DNA of 64,000 bases, from positions 1,116,001-1,180,000 of the forward strand of contig CBDAQR010000003.1 of NCBI GenBank assembly GCA_965199055.1, given 5' to 3'. Positions 18,408 through 27,103 of the stretch are shown here, in pieces. This DNA is from CBDAQR01 sp965199055 (lineage in GTDB: Bacteria; Pseudomonadota; Gammaproteobacteria; Pseudomonadales; Halieaceae). The notes beneath the pieces were generated by a model. The model was not told where the DNA came from. It searched no databases and was given only the letters and a program-made list of their open reading frames with translations. Position 1 is the stretch's first letter. Every line of letters starts with the position of its first letter. The position numbers and the translations under genes are program-made.

Positions 18408-19785
18408 CTAGAATCCCTTATCGAAACTGTACTTAACCGAGTACTGCAGCCGGAAATCGTCGTTGTCCCTGCCGTTCTCGTCCTCACGTTCCATCCATAT
18501 CGCCTCAACGCCGGTGAGGAAGCGACCCTGGGTGTAGAGCAGATTGATATTAGCCAGTTGCCCACGGTGGAACGCATCTCCGCTTTGTAGCTCGGTATTG
18601 TCCTGTTCGTGCATGCCCCAGCCGACGGTGGTGCTCCAATGCTCATCCCAGTAGTGGTCATACCAAAGCGTCACGCCGAGTGACTCTACCGGTTCAATGC
18701 CACGTCGCTCGAGACCCATCGCTGTGCCGCCATCGTTGAAATAACTCGCGATGCCTTCTCCATACACCAGGCCCAATTTGAGCTTGTCGAGCTCGAAAGT
18801 ACTAATGACACTGGTGAAGTTCAGTCCCCAACCAAAGGTATCCTCCTTGGGAGAATTATTAGGGTTACCACCCAAGCCATCAGAGACTGTTTCCACATCC
18901 AGTTTGCGCGCTATCGCGCCCACCTGATAATGGCCCCACTCGTGCTCGCCACGCCATTTCAGAGTCAGATCCGGAGCGGAATCTTTAGGCTGCAAGGCGT
19001 CTGCCAGGTCAGGGTCGATCTCTCGTACGTCGCCAGCATCGACATCGCTGCTGGGGTCTTCCAGAGCAACCGCCCAGTGACCGCCGCTAGCGCCAACCCA
19101 CTGGGTATAGCGCAATTGGGGCTTACGAATGAAAATCATACCTGGGGGACCCCAGTAGTCGATCATATTGGGAAAGATATCGATATCCATCCAATTGGTA
19201 TGTGTCTGCCCCGCCCCCCAGGACCCGAGCTCCAACCAGACATGACGAGTATTGAACTCGAGCTCTCCGGCATCATTACCGGCAGCATAGAGATCCCACT
19301 CGAGTAAGGTGCTGATCTCACCCCAGGGAGTATCCTGGCGTGTGCGCATTCCGAGTTTGCTCTGACGCGCGCTGAGAATAGCCTCACCTTCACCGCCGAA
19401 CACGGCAGGATCCTGCACCGGAATTTTCGACGGCCTGGACGCGTCCTTCCAATCCGGATCGACCCGGTCGAAGTCGTAGATAGCGTCTAACTGTACATGG
19501 CCGAAAATTTCGAAATCAGACTGCTCTGCAATTTCCCGCTCGCCGGCACCAGCCGGCACATAATCGGGGTCGATTGTGACAACAGATTCTGTCAGTTCCG
19601 GACCGGCGTGGCCGTCAAGGCGCGCACGCATGGAAGCATTTTCCCTGCTGCAACACCTCAATCTGGGATTGCTGCTTCTGAATGATTTCCCACATTGCCT
19701 CTAGGCTGGGTGGGTCCTCACCTAGGGCGAAAGTAACGGCTGGGCAACTTGCGACAATGAGCGCACTGACGAATCGTCCAATCAT
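18408..19785 (-). pseudogene. DcaP-like outer-membrane porin, frameshifted near its N-terminus
   Basis: The main frame (18408-19661) encodes a trimeric-porin-like protein with many barrel strands, a FGHVQLDAIYDFDR segment and a terminal GF. It has no signal peptide. Immediately upstream in another frame, from an ATG at 19785 with an AGGAG site eight bases away, lies a good signal peptide (MIGRFVSALIVASCPAVTFA) and a short coiled coil (LEAMWEIIQKQQSQIEVLQQ), the usual start of DcaP-family porins. That frame hits a stop soon after the junction. Dropping one G from the GGG run at 19643-19645 would join VLQQ to ENASMRARLDG in a natural way. So this is either a frameshifted gene or a consensus error. 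DcaP porins import dicarboxylates and similar small anions. Confidence 0.8.
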
Positions 19786-19866
19786 GATCAAGACTCCTGC
19801 AAATCTGTGGGCATGTCATCTAGCTTAGTCCACAGGCAGGATTCTAGTAGGGAGCTTAACGGTCCC

Positions 19867-19894
19867 AAAAAAAGCGGTGGCCGCCAAGGCGGCC
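19867..19894 (-). terminator. Probable terminator after the Trp-repeat lipoprotein
   Basis: Read on the minus strand, a 7-bp stem GGCCGCC / GGCGGCC (19888-19894 and 19879-19885) is followed after about five bases by seven T residues (19873-19867). The short offset before the T-run makes this a moderate call. Confidence 0.55.
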
Positions 19895-19906
19895 GTGTCA
19901 GAAAAA

Positions 19907-20242
19907 CTAGCGGACCGGGGTAAGACCCTTCTCACGGTTTTCGACGGCTTCTTTCAGCGTAAAGTCCGCTTCGGTCCAGATACGTGCTTCTTCGGGGGTG
20001 AATTTTTCTTTGCTCCAGTCCTGGGCAGCCGTTAAATCAAAGCCCGCGTTAATCCAGGGCGCGCTGGTTTGCGGAGAGAAGCCGCGGCGCTTCCAATCGC
20101 TGGCGGCCGCTGCATCCACACCCATTGCCTTCCAACTGGAAATTTCACTTTCAGACATACCGTCCCAGGTAGGCGTCGAAGAGCACGCCAGCAGCAGCGT
20201 GCTGACGAGCGCCAAAGAAAGAAGTCGATTGAAAAAACGCAT
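19907..20242 (-). CDS. Small lipoprotein with exact 13-residue Trp repeats
   Basis: Starting at 20242 (AGGAG site upstream) gives 111 residues with a lipobox LLLAC (Cys20). The mature part is periodic: Trp at residues 37, 50, 63, 76 and 89, exactly 13 apart, each heading a unit of the form W-x-x-x-[GKD]-[FV]-x-x-x-x-[AS]-x-x, for example WINAGFDLTAAQD and WTEADFTLKEAVE. A sixth, Trp-less unit (NREKGLTPV) ends the protein. Such units would form repeated short helix-turn-helix elements. No enzyme motif is present and the function is unknown. It lies between a DcaP-like porin and an RND efflux operon on the same strand. Confidence 0.75.
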   Translation of the reverse strand: MRFFNRLLSLALVSTLLLACSSTPTWDGMSESEISSWKAMGVDAAAASDWKRRGFSPQTSAPWINAGFDLTAAQDWSKEKFTPEEARIWTEADFTLKEAVENREKGLTPVR

Positions 20243-20314
20243 GATCATCTCCTGAAAAATTACAGCTTGCATGGTGCCAGCATGCGTGGATTCGGGCAAT
20301 GCCGGGGACACTGA

Positions 20315-21753
20315 TCAGCGATTCTCTGCCAGTGCTTCAAGCTCCGCCGGATCCCATCCCCCGCCTAACGCTTTGTAAAGAGAGACCAGCGCCACCAGCT
20401 GTTCTTCACGGGCAAAGCTTACCGATACCTGTGCATCGAAGAGGCTACGGCGCGCATCCAGCACATCCAAATAGGCAAGCACCCCGTTTCGGTATCGCTT
20501 TTCCGCCAGGCTCAAATATTCTGCCGATGCGCGCTCCAGGGCCAGCTCCGCCTCCAGGGTCTCGCCAGCTTTGTAAAAGCCATTCAGCGAATCTGATACC
20601 TCGCGGAACGATTCGATCACGACTCGCTCAAAGGCGATACGCGCCTGGTTAAAACGACTCTCTGCAGCGCTTAGCTGTGCCCTGCGCGCACCTGCGTTAA
20701 ACAGCGGCATCGCGATATCCAGATTGATAATCCAGAACTCCGCATCGCTATCCATAATGTCATCAAAGTCGTCGCTTTCGTAACCCACCGCCGTGGTGAA
20801 CTGAAAATTGGGATAGAGCCCCGCCGTGGCCACTCCAACGGCTTCGCTGGCGGCGATCAACTCCTGCTCAGCACGCATGACATCAGGACGGCGCCTCAGC
20901 AACGCAGAAGGCAATCCGGCGGTCACCGACGTCGGCACGTATTGATCCCGCATGCGCTTCGACACTGTCTTATGGCTGGGGTTTTCGCCCAGTAGAACCG
21001 ACAACTGATTCTCGGTTTGCAGTTTAACCTGCTCAACCTTGGGCAAGCTGGCACGCGTCTGCGCCAGCTCCACCTCCGACTGGATAACTTCCAGCTTGGA
21101 GGTCAATCCGCCCGTATGCCGTTTCTCGGCAATCACCAGCGCCTGCTCACGTGACTCCAGGGTATTGCGATTGATATCCAGTCGCGCCTCAACACCCTGT
21201 AACTGGAAGTAAGTGGTCGATACGTCGGCGATGATGCTTAAGCGCACCGCCTGCGCGCCGCACTCCGCCGCCAGGTAGCGCCGGAAAGCCGCTTCACTCG
21301 CGCGGCGATTACGCCCCCACAGATCCAGCTCCCAGGCCACGGTGGGGCCGAAGCAAACTCATCCACCTGCTCGGCATCGGTATTAGTTAGCTGGGACTCA
21401 TCCTCGCGTTCCGAGTCCAGCTCCAGATCGACCGTTGGGAACAAGGCCGAGCGAGCAATCACACTTCCCGCTCGGGCTTCTTCGATTCTTTCAATCGCCA
21501 GCAGCATGTCCTTGTTGTTGTCGAGGGCGGTAAGGATAAGATCACGCAGCTGCTCATCCCTAAATATCTCAGTCCACTCCAAGTCTGTTAGGGAAGCCTC
21601 AGTCATCGACGTGTACGACAAATCGGTATGCCACTTTGCCGGCGGCTCTGGCTCCTGCCGCTCGTAATCAGGCCCGACCATACAAGCGCTGAGCAAGACC
21701 AAGGGCACCGTCAACAGCAGACGCCAAACGTTCAGCGTACGAGGAGTGCTCAT
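20315..21753 (-). pseudogene. RND outer-membrane factor (NodT/OprM-like lipoprotein), frameshifted
   Basis: Outer-membrane channel for the RND pump encoded upstream. The first frame (start 21753) carries a lipoprotein signal (LVLLSACMVGPDYE) and the N-terminal helical part to about VDEFASAP. The second frame (to 20315) resumes with VAWELDLWGRNRRASEAA and contains the rest of the TolC-like repeat (LLRRRPDVMRAEQELIAAS, AEKRYRNGVLAYLDVLDARR). One missing base in the CCCC run (plus-strand GGGG at 21344-21347) would restore SAPTVAWELDLWGR, the expected family sequence. The start overlaps the stop of the RND permease by 4 bases, so the three pump genes form one operon. Either a recent frameshift or a homopolymer error. 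Confidence 0.88.
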
Positions 21754-24700
21754 GCTGGATCACCCTCGGCGGAGGGCGCAGCCTGCTCGCGGTTGTCTCC
21801 CGACTTGCGCGCCAGCTTGCCATCAAGCTTGCCCAGCAGCACAAAAAACAGCGGCACAATGAGAATGCCGATGGTGGTGGCCACTAGCATCCCACCCAAC
21901 ACAGCGGTGGAGATTGACTGCCTGGCAACGGCGCCTGGTCCGGAAGACAATACCAGCGGCATCACACCAAAGATAAAGGAGACTGCAGTCATCATGATGG
22001 GCCGGAAGCGCAGTTTCGCTGCGGTCAGCGCTGCATCTTTAAAGGTCCGGCCCTCCTCCACTAATTGCTTGGCAAACTCAACGATCAGGATGGAATTCTT
22101 TGCCGCCATCCCCACCAGCGCAACCATCGCAATCTGGAAGAATATATTGGCCTCCAATCCACGCAGGTAGACAGCCAACAGCGCGCCGAAAATCGCCGTG
22201 GGCGCAATCAACAACACGGCCAGCGGTATCATCCAGCTCTCGTAGAGTGCACAGAGAAACAGGTAAACGAACACCACCGCCAACACCATCGCAATCATGG
22301 CCTGTCCGGCCGCTTTGATCTCCTGGGCGGTCAGGCCGGTCCACTCATAGCCGATGCCCGGTGGCAGATTGGTATCCAACACATTACGCATCGCGGTGAT
22401 GGCCTGGCCGGTGGAGTAGTTGCCGCGCGCATCGCCGGAGACCTTTGCGGCGGTGAACATATTGTAGTGATCGATCGCGGCAGGGCCGGTGGAGTAATCC
22501 AACCTGGCGAGCACCGACAGCGGTACCATGGCACCGGAGTCACTGCGTACGTAGTAGTACTGGAGTGCATCAGGTCGTTTGCGGAACTCGTCCTCCGCCT
22601 GCATGCGCACGCGATAGACACGTCCATACAGATTGAAATCATTCACGACTTGAGAACCCGTCAGCGTGCGCATGGTGCCGTAGATATCAGCCAATGGTAC
22701 GCCCAAGGCTTTGGATTCAGCGCGATCCACATCGAGAAACAGCTCCGGAGTTTCCGGCTTAACAGGACTGGCCACACCGGTAAGCACACGGTCTTCGTTG
22801 GCCTTCTGAATCACTGTCTCAGTCGCTTCCAGCAAGCCCTCCCAATTCGTACCGGTAAGGTCCTGCAATACAAGGTCGACGCCACTGCCCAGACCCAAAC
22901 CGGGGACGGCGGGTGGTTCCGACACTTGCACAACAATCTCAGGGTAGCGCTCCAATTCCTCGCGCACTTCCTCGATGACTTTATCGACCGTGTAACCGCC
23001 AGACTTTCGCTCTTCCCAGGGCTTAAGAATGATCTCCATCATGCCGTTGGCTTCGTTGCCACCGCTGCGACGGTTCTCACCGGCAAGACTGAATACATGC
23101 TTCACAGCTGGGTGCGCCATGACGTAGGCCTCGGCGCGCTGAATCACCGGCTTGGTGCGATTCACACTGGAGCCCTGGTGCAATTCCATGTCGATGAAGA
23201 ACTGACCTTTGTCTTCCACCGGCATAAAACTGCTGGGGACGATACCCATCAATAGATAGGCGACTCCGCCCATCAAAAGAAAAGCCAGTACGGTGCGACG
23301 CATGTGAGACAGCGTCATGCCCACCCATGTGCCAAATTGCTCGGAACCGGTTTCCAGCCAGCTATCGATCTTGCGAAACAGTGCGTTCTTTTGTCCGGGC
23401 TCTTCCTTGCGCAACAAAATAGCGCAAAGCGCTGGGCTGAGCGTCAGCGCCACCACCCTGGACAACAGCACAGCTACCGTGATGGTGACGGCAAACTCGC
23501 GATACAAAATACCGGTGATCCCCGGCAGTAGCGCAACCGGCACGAACACAGCGGCCAATACTAGTGAGGTGGCGACAAGCGCGCCGGTGAGTTCATCCAT
23601 CGATCGAATCGTCGCCTCACGCGGATCGAACCCCTCTTCATTCATGAGACGCTCGACATTCTCGACAACTACAATCGCATCATCCACGACGATGCCGATT
23701 ACCAGCACTAGAGCCAGAAGGTTGACGGTATTAAGCGAGAAACCCATCACTAACATGGCGATAAAGGTGCCGATTACGGAGACCGGAACCGCGAGGCTGG
23801 GTATCAGGGTGGTACGCCAGTTCTGCAGGAATAGATATACCACCAGCACAACCAACAATAGGGCCTCGATCAGGGTAATGATAACCTCGGTGATGGATTG
23901 CTGAATGAACTCAGCGCTGTCGTATACCACCAGCCACTCGAGACCTTCCGGAAAACGCTGCTCCAATTCCGCCATGCGAGCACGCACTCGCTCGGAAACG
24001 TCCAGCGCATTGGCGCCGGGCAACAGATAGATACCCAACACCGCGGCCGGCCCACCATCCAACCTGGAATCGAGCGTATAGGCTTTAGCACCGAGTTCGA
24101 CTCGGGCAACATCGCGCAACCGCACCATCGACCCGTCGGCGTTGGCTCGCACGATGATGTCGCCAAACTGTTCCGCAGTCTGCAAGCGACCTTCTGCCGA
24201 CACGGGGTAAGTCAGCATCACATCTTCGCCTGTGGGCTGACCGCCAATGACTCCAGCGGCCGTGGCCACGTTCTGCTCGCGCACCGCATCGCGCACGTCG
24301 TTAGTAGTTAAACCGTAGGCTGCGAGACGAGCAGGTTGAATCCACACCCGCATGGAGTAGCGACGCGCGCCGTTATTGCGCGTGCGACCAACACCCGGAA
24401 TTCGTTTCATCTCATCGCGGATGTTGATACTCATGTAATTCGACAGGTATATCTCGTCGAACTTCGGGTCATCCGAGCGAATGGCGATCTTCATCAACTC
24501 GACATTGGCGAGTTTCTCGACGGAGACCCCTTCCTGCATTACATCAACAGGGAGGTCCGCCTCGGCCAACTTCACCTCGTTTTGCACGTCGACCGCCGCA
24601 AGGTCTACGTTGGTCCCGACGGCGAAGGTGACGGTGACCTTACTCTGCCCGTTGTTCTTGGAGTTGGACTCGAGGTAAATCATGTTGGGCACGCCATTGA

Positions 24701-24908
24701 GCTGCTTCTCAATAGGCGCCGAAACTGATTCGGCTACACTCTTGGCGGTGGCGCCGGGAAAGGTCGCGCTAACCGACACCGCGGGGGGAGTGATATCCGG
24801 GTATTGATCGATCGGGAGAGAGAATACGGAGATGGTGCCCACCAGCACAATCACGATGGAAATGACCATCGCAAAGATCGGCCGGTCGATACAGAACCGC
24901 GAGATCAC
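21750..24908 (-). CDS. RND efflux permease (HAE-1 family, AcrB/MexF-like)
   Basis: Proton-driven inner-membrane multidrug or metabolite exporter. At 1,052 residues it has the usual length. It begins MISRFCIDRPIFAMVISIVI, has the two large periplasmic loops, and in TM4 shows the proton-relay Asp pair in VIGIVVDDAIVVVENV. The C-terminal half has IAMVALVGMAAKNSILIVEFA. It lies 3 bases downstream of the adaptor gene and overlaps the outer-membrane factor by 4 bases, giving a complete adaptor-pump-channel operon. Substrates cannot be read from sequence; solvents, bile-salt-like or toxic pathway intermediates are plausible in this catabolic setting. Confidence 0.95.
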   Translation of the reverse strand: MISRFCIDRPIFAMVISIVIVLVGTISVFSLPIDQYPDITPPAVSVSATFPGATAKSVAESVSAPIEKQLNGVPNMIYLESNSKNNGQSKVTVTFAVGTNVDLAAVDVQNEVKLAEADLPVDVMQEGVSVEKLANVELMKIAIRSDDPKFDEIYLSNYMSINIRDEMKRIPGVGRTRNNGARRYSMRVWIQPARLAAYGLTTNDVRDAVREQNVATAAGVIGGQPTGEDVMLTYPVSAEGRLQTAEQFGDIIVRANADGSMVRLRDVARVELGAKAYTLDSRLDGGPAAVLGIYLLPGANALDVSERVRARMAELEQRFPEGLEWLVVYDSAEFIQQSITEVIITLIEALLLVVLVVYLFLQNWRTTLIPSLAVPVSVIGTFIAMLVMGFSLNTVNLLALVLVIGIVVDDAIVVVENVERLMNEEGFDPREATIRSMDELTGALVATSLVLAAVFVPVALLPGITGILYREFAVTITVAVLLSRVVALTLSPALCAILLRKEEPGQKNALFRKIDSWLETGSEQFGTWVGMTLSHMRRTVLAFLLMGGVAYLLMGIVPSSFMPVEDKGQFFIDMELHQGSSVNRTKPVIQRAEAYVMAHPAVKHVFSLAGENRRSGGNEANGMMEIILKPWEERKSGGYTVDKVIEEVREELERYPEIVVQVSEPPAVPGLGLGSGVDLVLQDLTGTNWEGLLEATETVIQKANEDRVLTGVASPVKPETPELFLDVDRAESKALGVPLADIYGTMRTLTGSQVVNDFNLYGRVYRVRMQAEDEFRKRPDALQYYYVRSDSGAMVPLSVLARLDYSTGPAAIDHYNMFTAAKVSGDARGNYSTGQAITAMRNVLDTNLPPGIGYEWTGLTAQEIKAAGQAMIAMVLAVVFVYLFLCALYESWMIPLAVLLIAPTAIFGALLAVYLRGLEANIFFQIAMVALVGMAAKNSILIVEFAKQLVEEGRTFKDAALTAAKLRFRPIMMTAVSFIFGVMPLVLSSGPGAVARQSISTAVLGGMLVATTIGILIVPLFFVLLGKLDGKLARKSGDNREQAAPSAEGDPA

Positions 24909-24911
24909 GGC

Positions 24912-26162
24912 TTAGCCCTCTGCGCCTTCGACGGTTTCGGGTTCTTCCTCTTGCTCCCCATCTGACTCAGCCGGCTCTGCTTTCAAGACCGCTTCCTGTT
25001 CCGCTGCGAGCTCTGCCTCGTAAGCGTCCACGGTAATCGGATCGGCAAGACTGCCGTGATAGATCTTGTTGATGCCGTGAATAATGATGCGCTCGCCCTC
25101 CAAGAGGCCGCCTTCTACAACGAGGTTTCCTTCAACGGTGGTGCCGACGAAGATCAGCCGCCGCTCCACCCGATTATTGGGAAGCACCACCATGACATAA
25201 ACACCCCCCTGTTCGATCACGATGGTTTCTTCCGGAATTAGCAGAGCGCCCTCGCGAATTTCCAGCGGCATCTTCACCCGGGTGTACTGGCCAGGCAGCA
25301 GTTCCTTATCGGGATTGGGAACAATAGCGCGTACGGCGAAGGTGCCGGTTTCCGGATTCACTTGCGGGTCTGTGAAACCCACCACACCCTTGTAGCGATA
25401 AATGCTGTCGTCGGGCAGCGTGATCGAAACCCGCCCTTCCAGCGCCTTGCCCTCGCGCTCCGCCTTGCGCTGCTCCCAGTAGCTGGTGGCCCGGCGGCGA
25501 GCATTCAAATAATCCAGCGCAGACATCGCGTAGTTCACATAGATCGGGTCAATCTTGCTCACCGTGGTCAGGGGTTTACTGTCGCTCGTGCGAATCAACG
25601 CACCCACATCCACGTCTGAGGAACTGATCACTCCACCGATGGGTGCGCGCAGTTCGGTGTAATCCAACTCCAGCTTGGCCCGCTCCAGATCTGCCTCTGC
25701 TTCACGCACAGCCGCCGCACCGGTTTCAACCGCAGACACCGCTTCGTCATAGTCTAGTTGGCTGGCTGCATCCTCTTCGAACAGCGGCTTAATGCGTGCT
25801 ACATCGCGTCGAAACTTCTCCAACTGGGCCTGGCGGCTCTGCAGAATGGCGTCGAGTCGATCGACGTTCGCCTGATAGGGACGCGCATCGATGCGGTAAA
25901 GAATGTCACGCTCGCGGACGGTGCCGCCTTCCACAAACGCTATCTCTTCGAGGAAGCCGTCCACCCGCGCATTAACTTCGACCCGCTCTGACGCCTCAGT
26001 ACGACCGACATACTCACCGAAGATGGTCACATCCTGTTTGACCACGGGCGTGTAAACAACCCGCACAGCGACCTCTTCTGGGGCCTCTTCCGAGCAGGCA
26101 GCGACGAAGACCAGTGAGGCCAGCAGAAAAAGGATGCGCAACATCAAACGGAGCCCATGCAT
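24912..26162 (-). CDS. RND periplasmic adaptor lipoprotein (MexE/AcrA-like)
   Basis: Membrane fusion protein linking the RND pump to the outer-membrane channel. It has a lipoprotein signal (LLASLVFVAACSEEAP), the lipoyl-like segment VNARVDGFLEEIAFVEGGTVRERDILYRID, a coiled-coil hairpin, ELRAPIGGVISSSDVDVGALI, and a C-terminal Glu-rich tail (EEEPETVEGAEG). The frame is open to 26360, which would run into the neighbouring SDR gene. I use the ATG at 26162; the ATG at 26144 is also possible and gives the same signal peptide. First gene of the pump operon; its promoter must lie in the short gap after the SDR or inside it. Confidence 0.92.
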   Translation of the reverse strand: MHGLRLMLRILFLLASLVFVAACSEEAPEEVAVRVVYTPVVKQDVTIFGEYVGRTEASERVEVNARVDGFLEEIAFVEGGTVRERDILYRIDARPYQANVDRLDAILQSRQAQLEKFRRDVARIKPLFEEDAASQLDYDEAVSAVETGAAAVREAEADLERAKLELDYTELRAPIGGVISSSDVDVGALIRTSDSKPLTTVSKIDPIYVNYAMSALDYLNARRRATSYWEQRKAEREGKALEGRVSITLPDDSIYRYKGVVGFTDPQVNPETGTFAVRAIVPNPDKELLPGQYTRVKMPLEIREGALLIPEETIVIEQGGVYVMVVLPNNRVERRLIFVGTTVEGNLVVEGGLLEGERIIIHGINKIYHGSLADPITVDAYEAELAAEQEAVLKAEPAESDGEQEEEPETVEGAEG

Positions 26163-26224
26163 TGGAGATAATTGCCCCTCAGAATAGCCAGCCAGAGGAG
26201 CGATTACCAGCGGTGAGAGCCTCG

Positions 26225-26947
26225 CTAGAAGTTCTCGAGATGAGTGCGCAGATCCAACTCGTGCGTCCAGGCGTTGCGCGGCTGTTGGTATAGGTAGAGA
26301 TAAGAGTCGGCGATGCCCTGCAAGTCGATCAGACCCTCCGACCCCTTTTCCTTGTACCAATCGGGCACTCGCGTTTCGATCTTCTCACCATAGATACCGC
26401 CGTCGATCACAATGTGGCCCACATGAACACCGCGCGGTTGGAACTCTCGTGCCAGGCTTTGAGCGAGATTGCGCAGGCCACCCTTGGCGGCGGTAAACGC
26501 AGCAAACCAGGGCTTGCCGCGCATGGAGGCAGAAGCGCCAGTGAAGATCAGGCAGCCCTCACCGCGCGGTGCCATCTTACGCAGGGCCTCGCGGCTGAAG
26601 AGAAAGCCGCCGAAAAGACCGACCTTGTAGCAGGTCTCAAAGTAGCTGGCTTCCATCTCCAGGTAATCCCCTGGCATATTGTTACCGGCGTTGTAGATGG
26701 CGAGATCGATCGGCGCGATGGCTTCCGCCTGCTCCATCAGGCTGATGACCTGGCTTTCTTCGGTGGTATCACAGGCGATAGCCGTGGCCTGACCGCCCTG
26801 CGACTCAATCTCCGCCGCTACCGCATCCAACTTGGCTTGTGTCCGACCAGCGACCACCACGTGCAATCCAGCCTTCGCCGCCGTCAAGCACAACACCGCA
26901 CCCAGCCCACGCAGTGGACCTACCCCAATCACTACCGCTGTCTTCAT
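26225..26947 (-). CDS. Short-chain dehydrogenase/reductase
   Basis: NAD(P)-dependent oxidoreductase of 240 residues. The N-terminus VVIGVGPLRGLGAVLCLTAA is a variant of the TGxxxGIG dinucleotide site, with VAGRTQAKLDAVAAEI after it. IYNAGNNMPG corresponds to NNAG. The catalytic part is atypical: FTGASASMRGKPWFAAFTAAKGGLRN has the catalytic Ser and AxK but Phe at the usual Tyr position of YxxxK, so catalysis may differ from classical SDRs. The ribosome site is part of the palindrome at 26951-26963 (GGAGG five bases before the ATG). It diverges from the Fe-alcohol dehydrogenase operon and shares its control region. Substrate unknown. Confidence 0.85.
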   Translation of the reverse strand: MKTAVVIGVGPLRGLGAVLCLTAAKAGLHVVVAGRTQAKLDAVAAEIESQGGQATAIACDTTEESQVISLMEQAEAIAPIDLAIYNAGNNMPGDYLEMEASYFETCYKVGLFGGFLFSREALRKMAPRGEGCLIFTGASASMRGKPWFAAFTAAKGGLRNLAQSLAREFQPRGVHVGHIVIDGGIYGEKIETRVPDWYKEKGSEGLIDLQGIADSYLYLYQQPRNAWTHELDLRTHLENF

Positions 26948-26950
26948 CGC

Positions 26951-27028
26951 ACCCTCCGAGGGTATGTATAGGTATTCAACCCACCCTCCGAGGGTATGTA
27001 TAAATATTTATACATACCCTCGGAGGGT
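26951..27028. promoter_or_regulatory. Three ACCCTCSGAGGGT palindromes, two inside a perfect 48-bp inverted repeat
   Basis: Copies start at 26951, 26983 and 27016 (32 and 33 bp apart). Copies 2 and 3 flank the perfect palindrome ATGTATAAATATTTATACAT. Because copy 2 has C and copy 3 has G at the centre, and one more flanking base pairs on each side, 26982-27029 is a perfect 48-bp inverted repeat. Each dyad carries an ATGTATA-type arm on at least one side, as in the 6337-6448 array. The region sits between divergent SDR and Fe-alcohol dehydrogenase genes and copy 1 overlaps the SDR ribosome site. Most likely a shared operator array; regulator unknown. Confidence 0.8.
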
Positions 27029-27103
27029 GTATGCATCGTTTACATATTAGCCCGAGTGGGCCAGACTTTCTGTCCCTGAATAAAACTCAATAGAGGAATA
27101 TAA

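Noticed and set aside
22065..23255. 396-residue plus-strand frame
   Set aside because: Antisense to the RND permease; His/Gln/Arg-rich composition without any motif.
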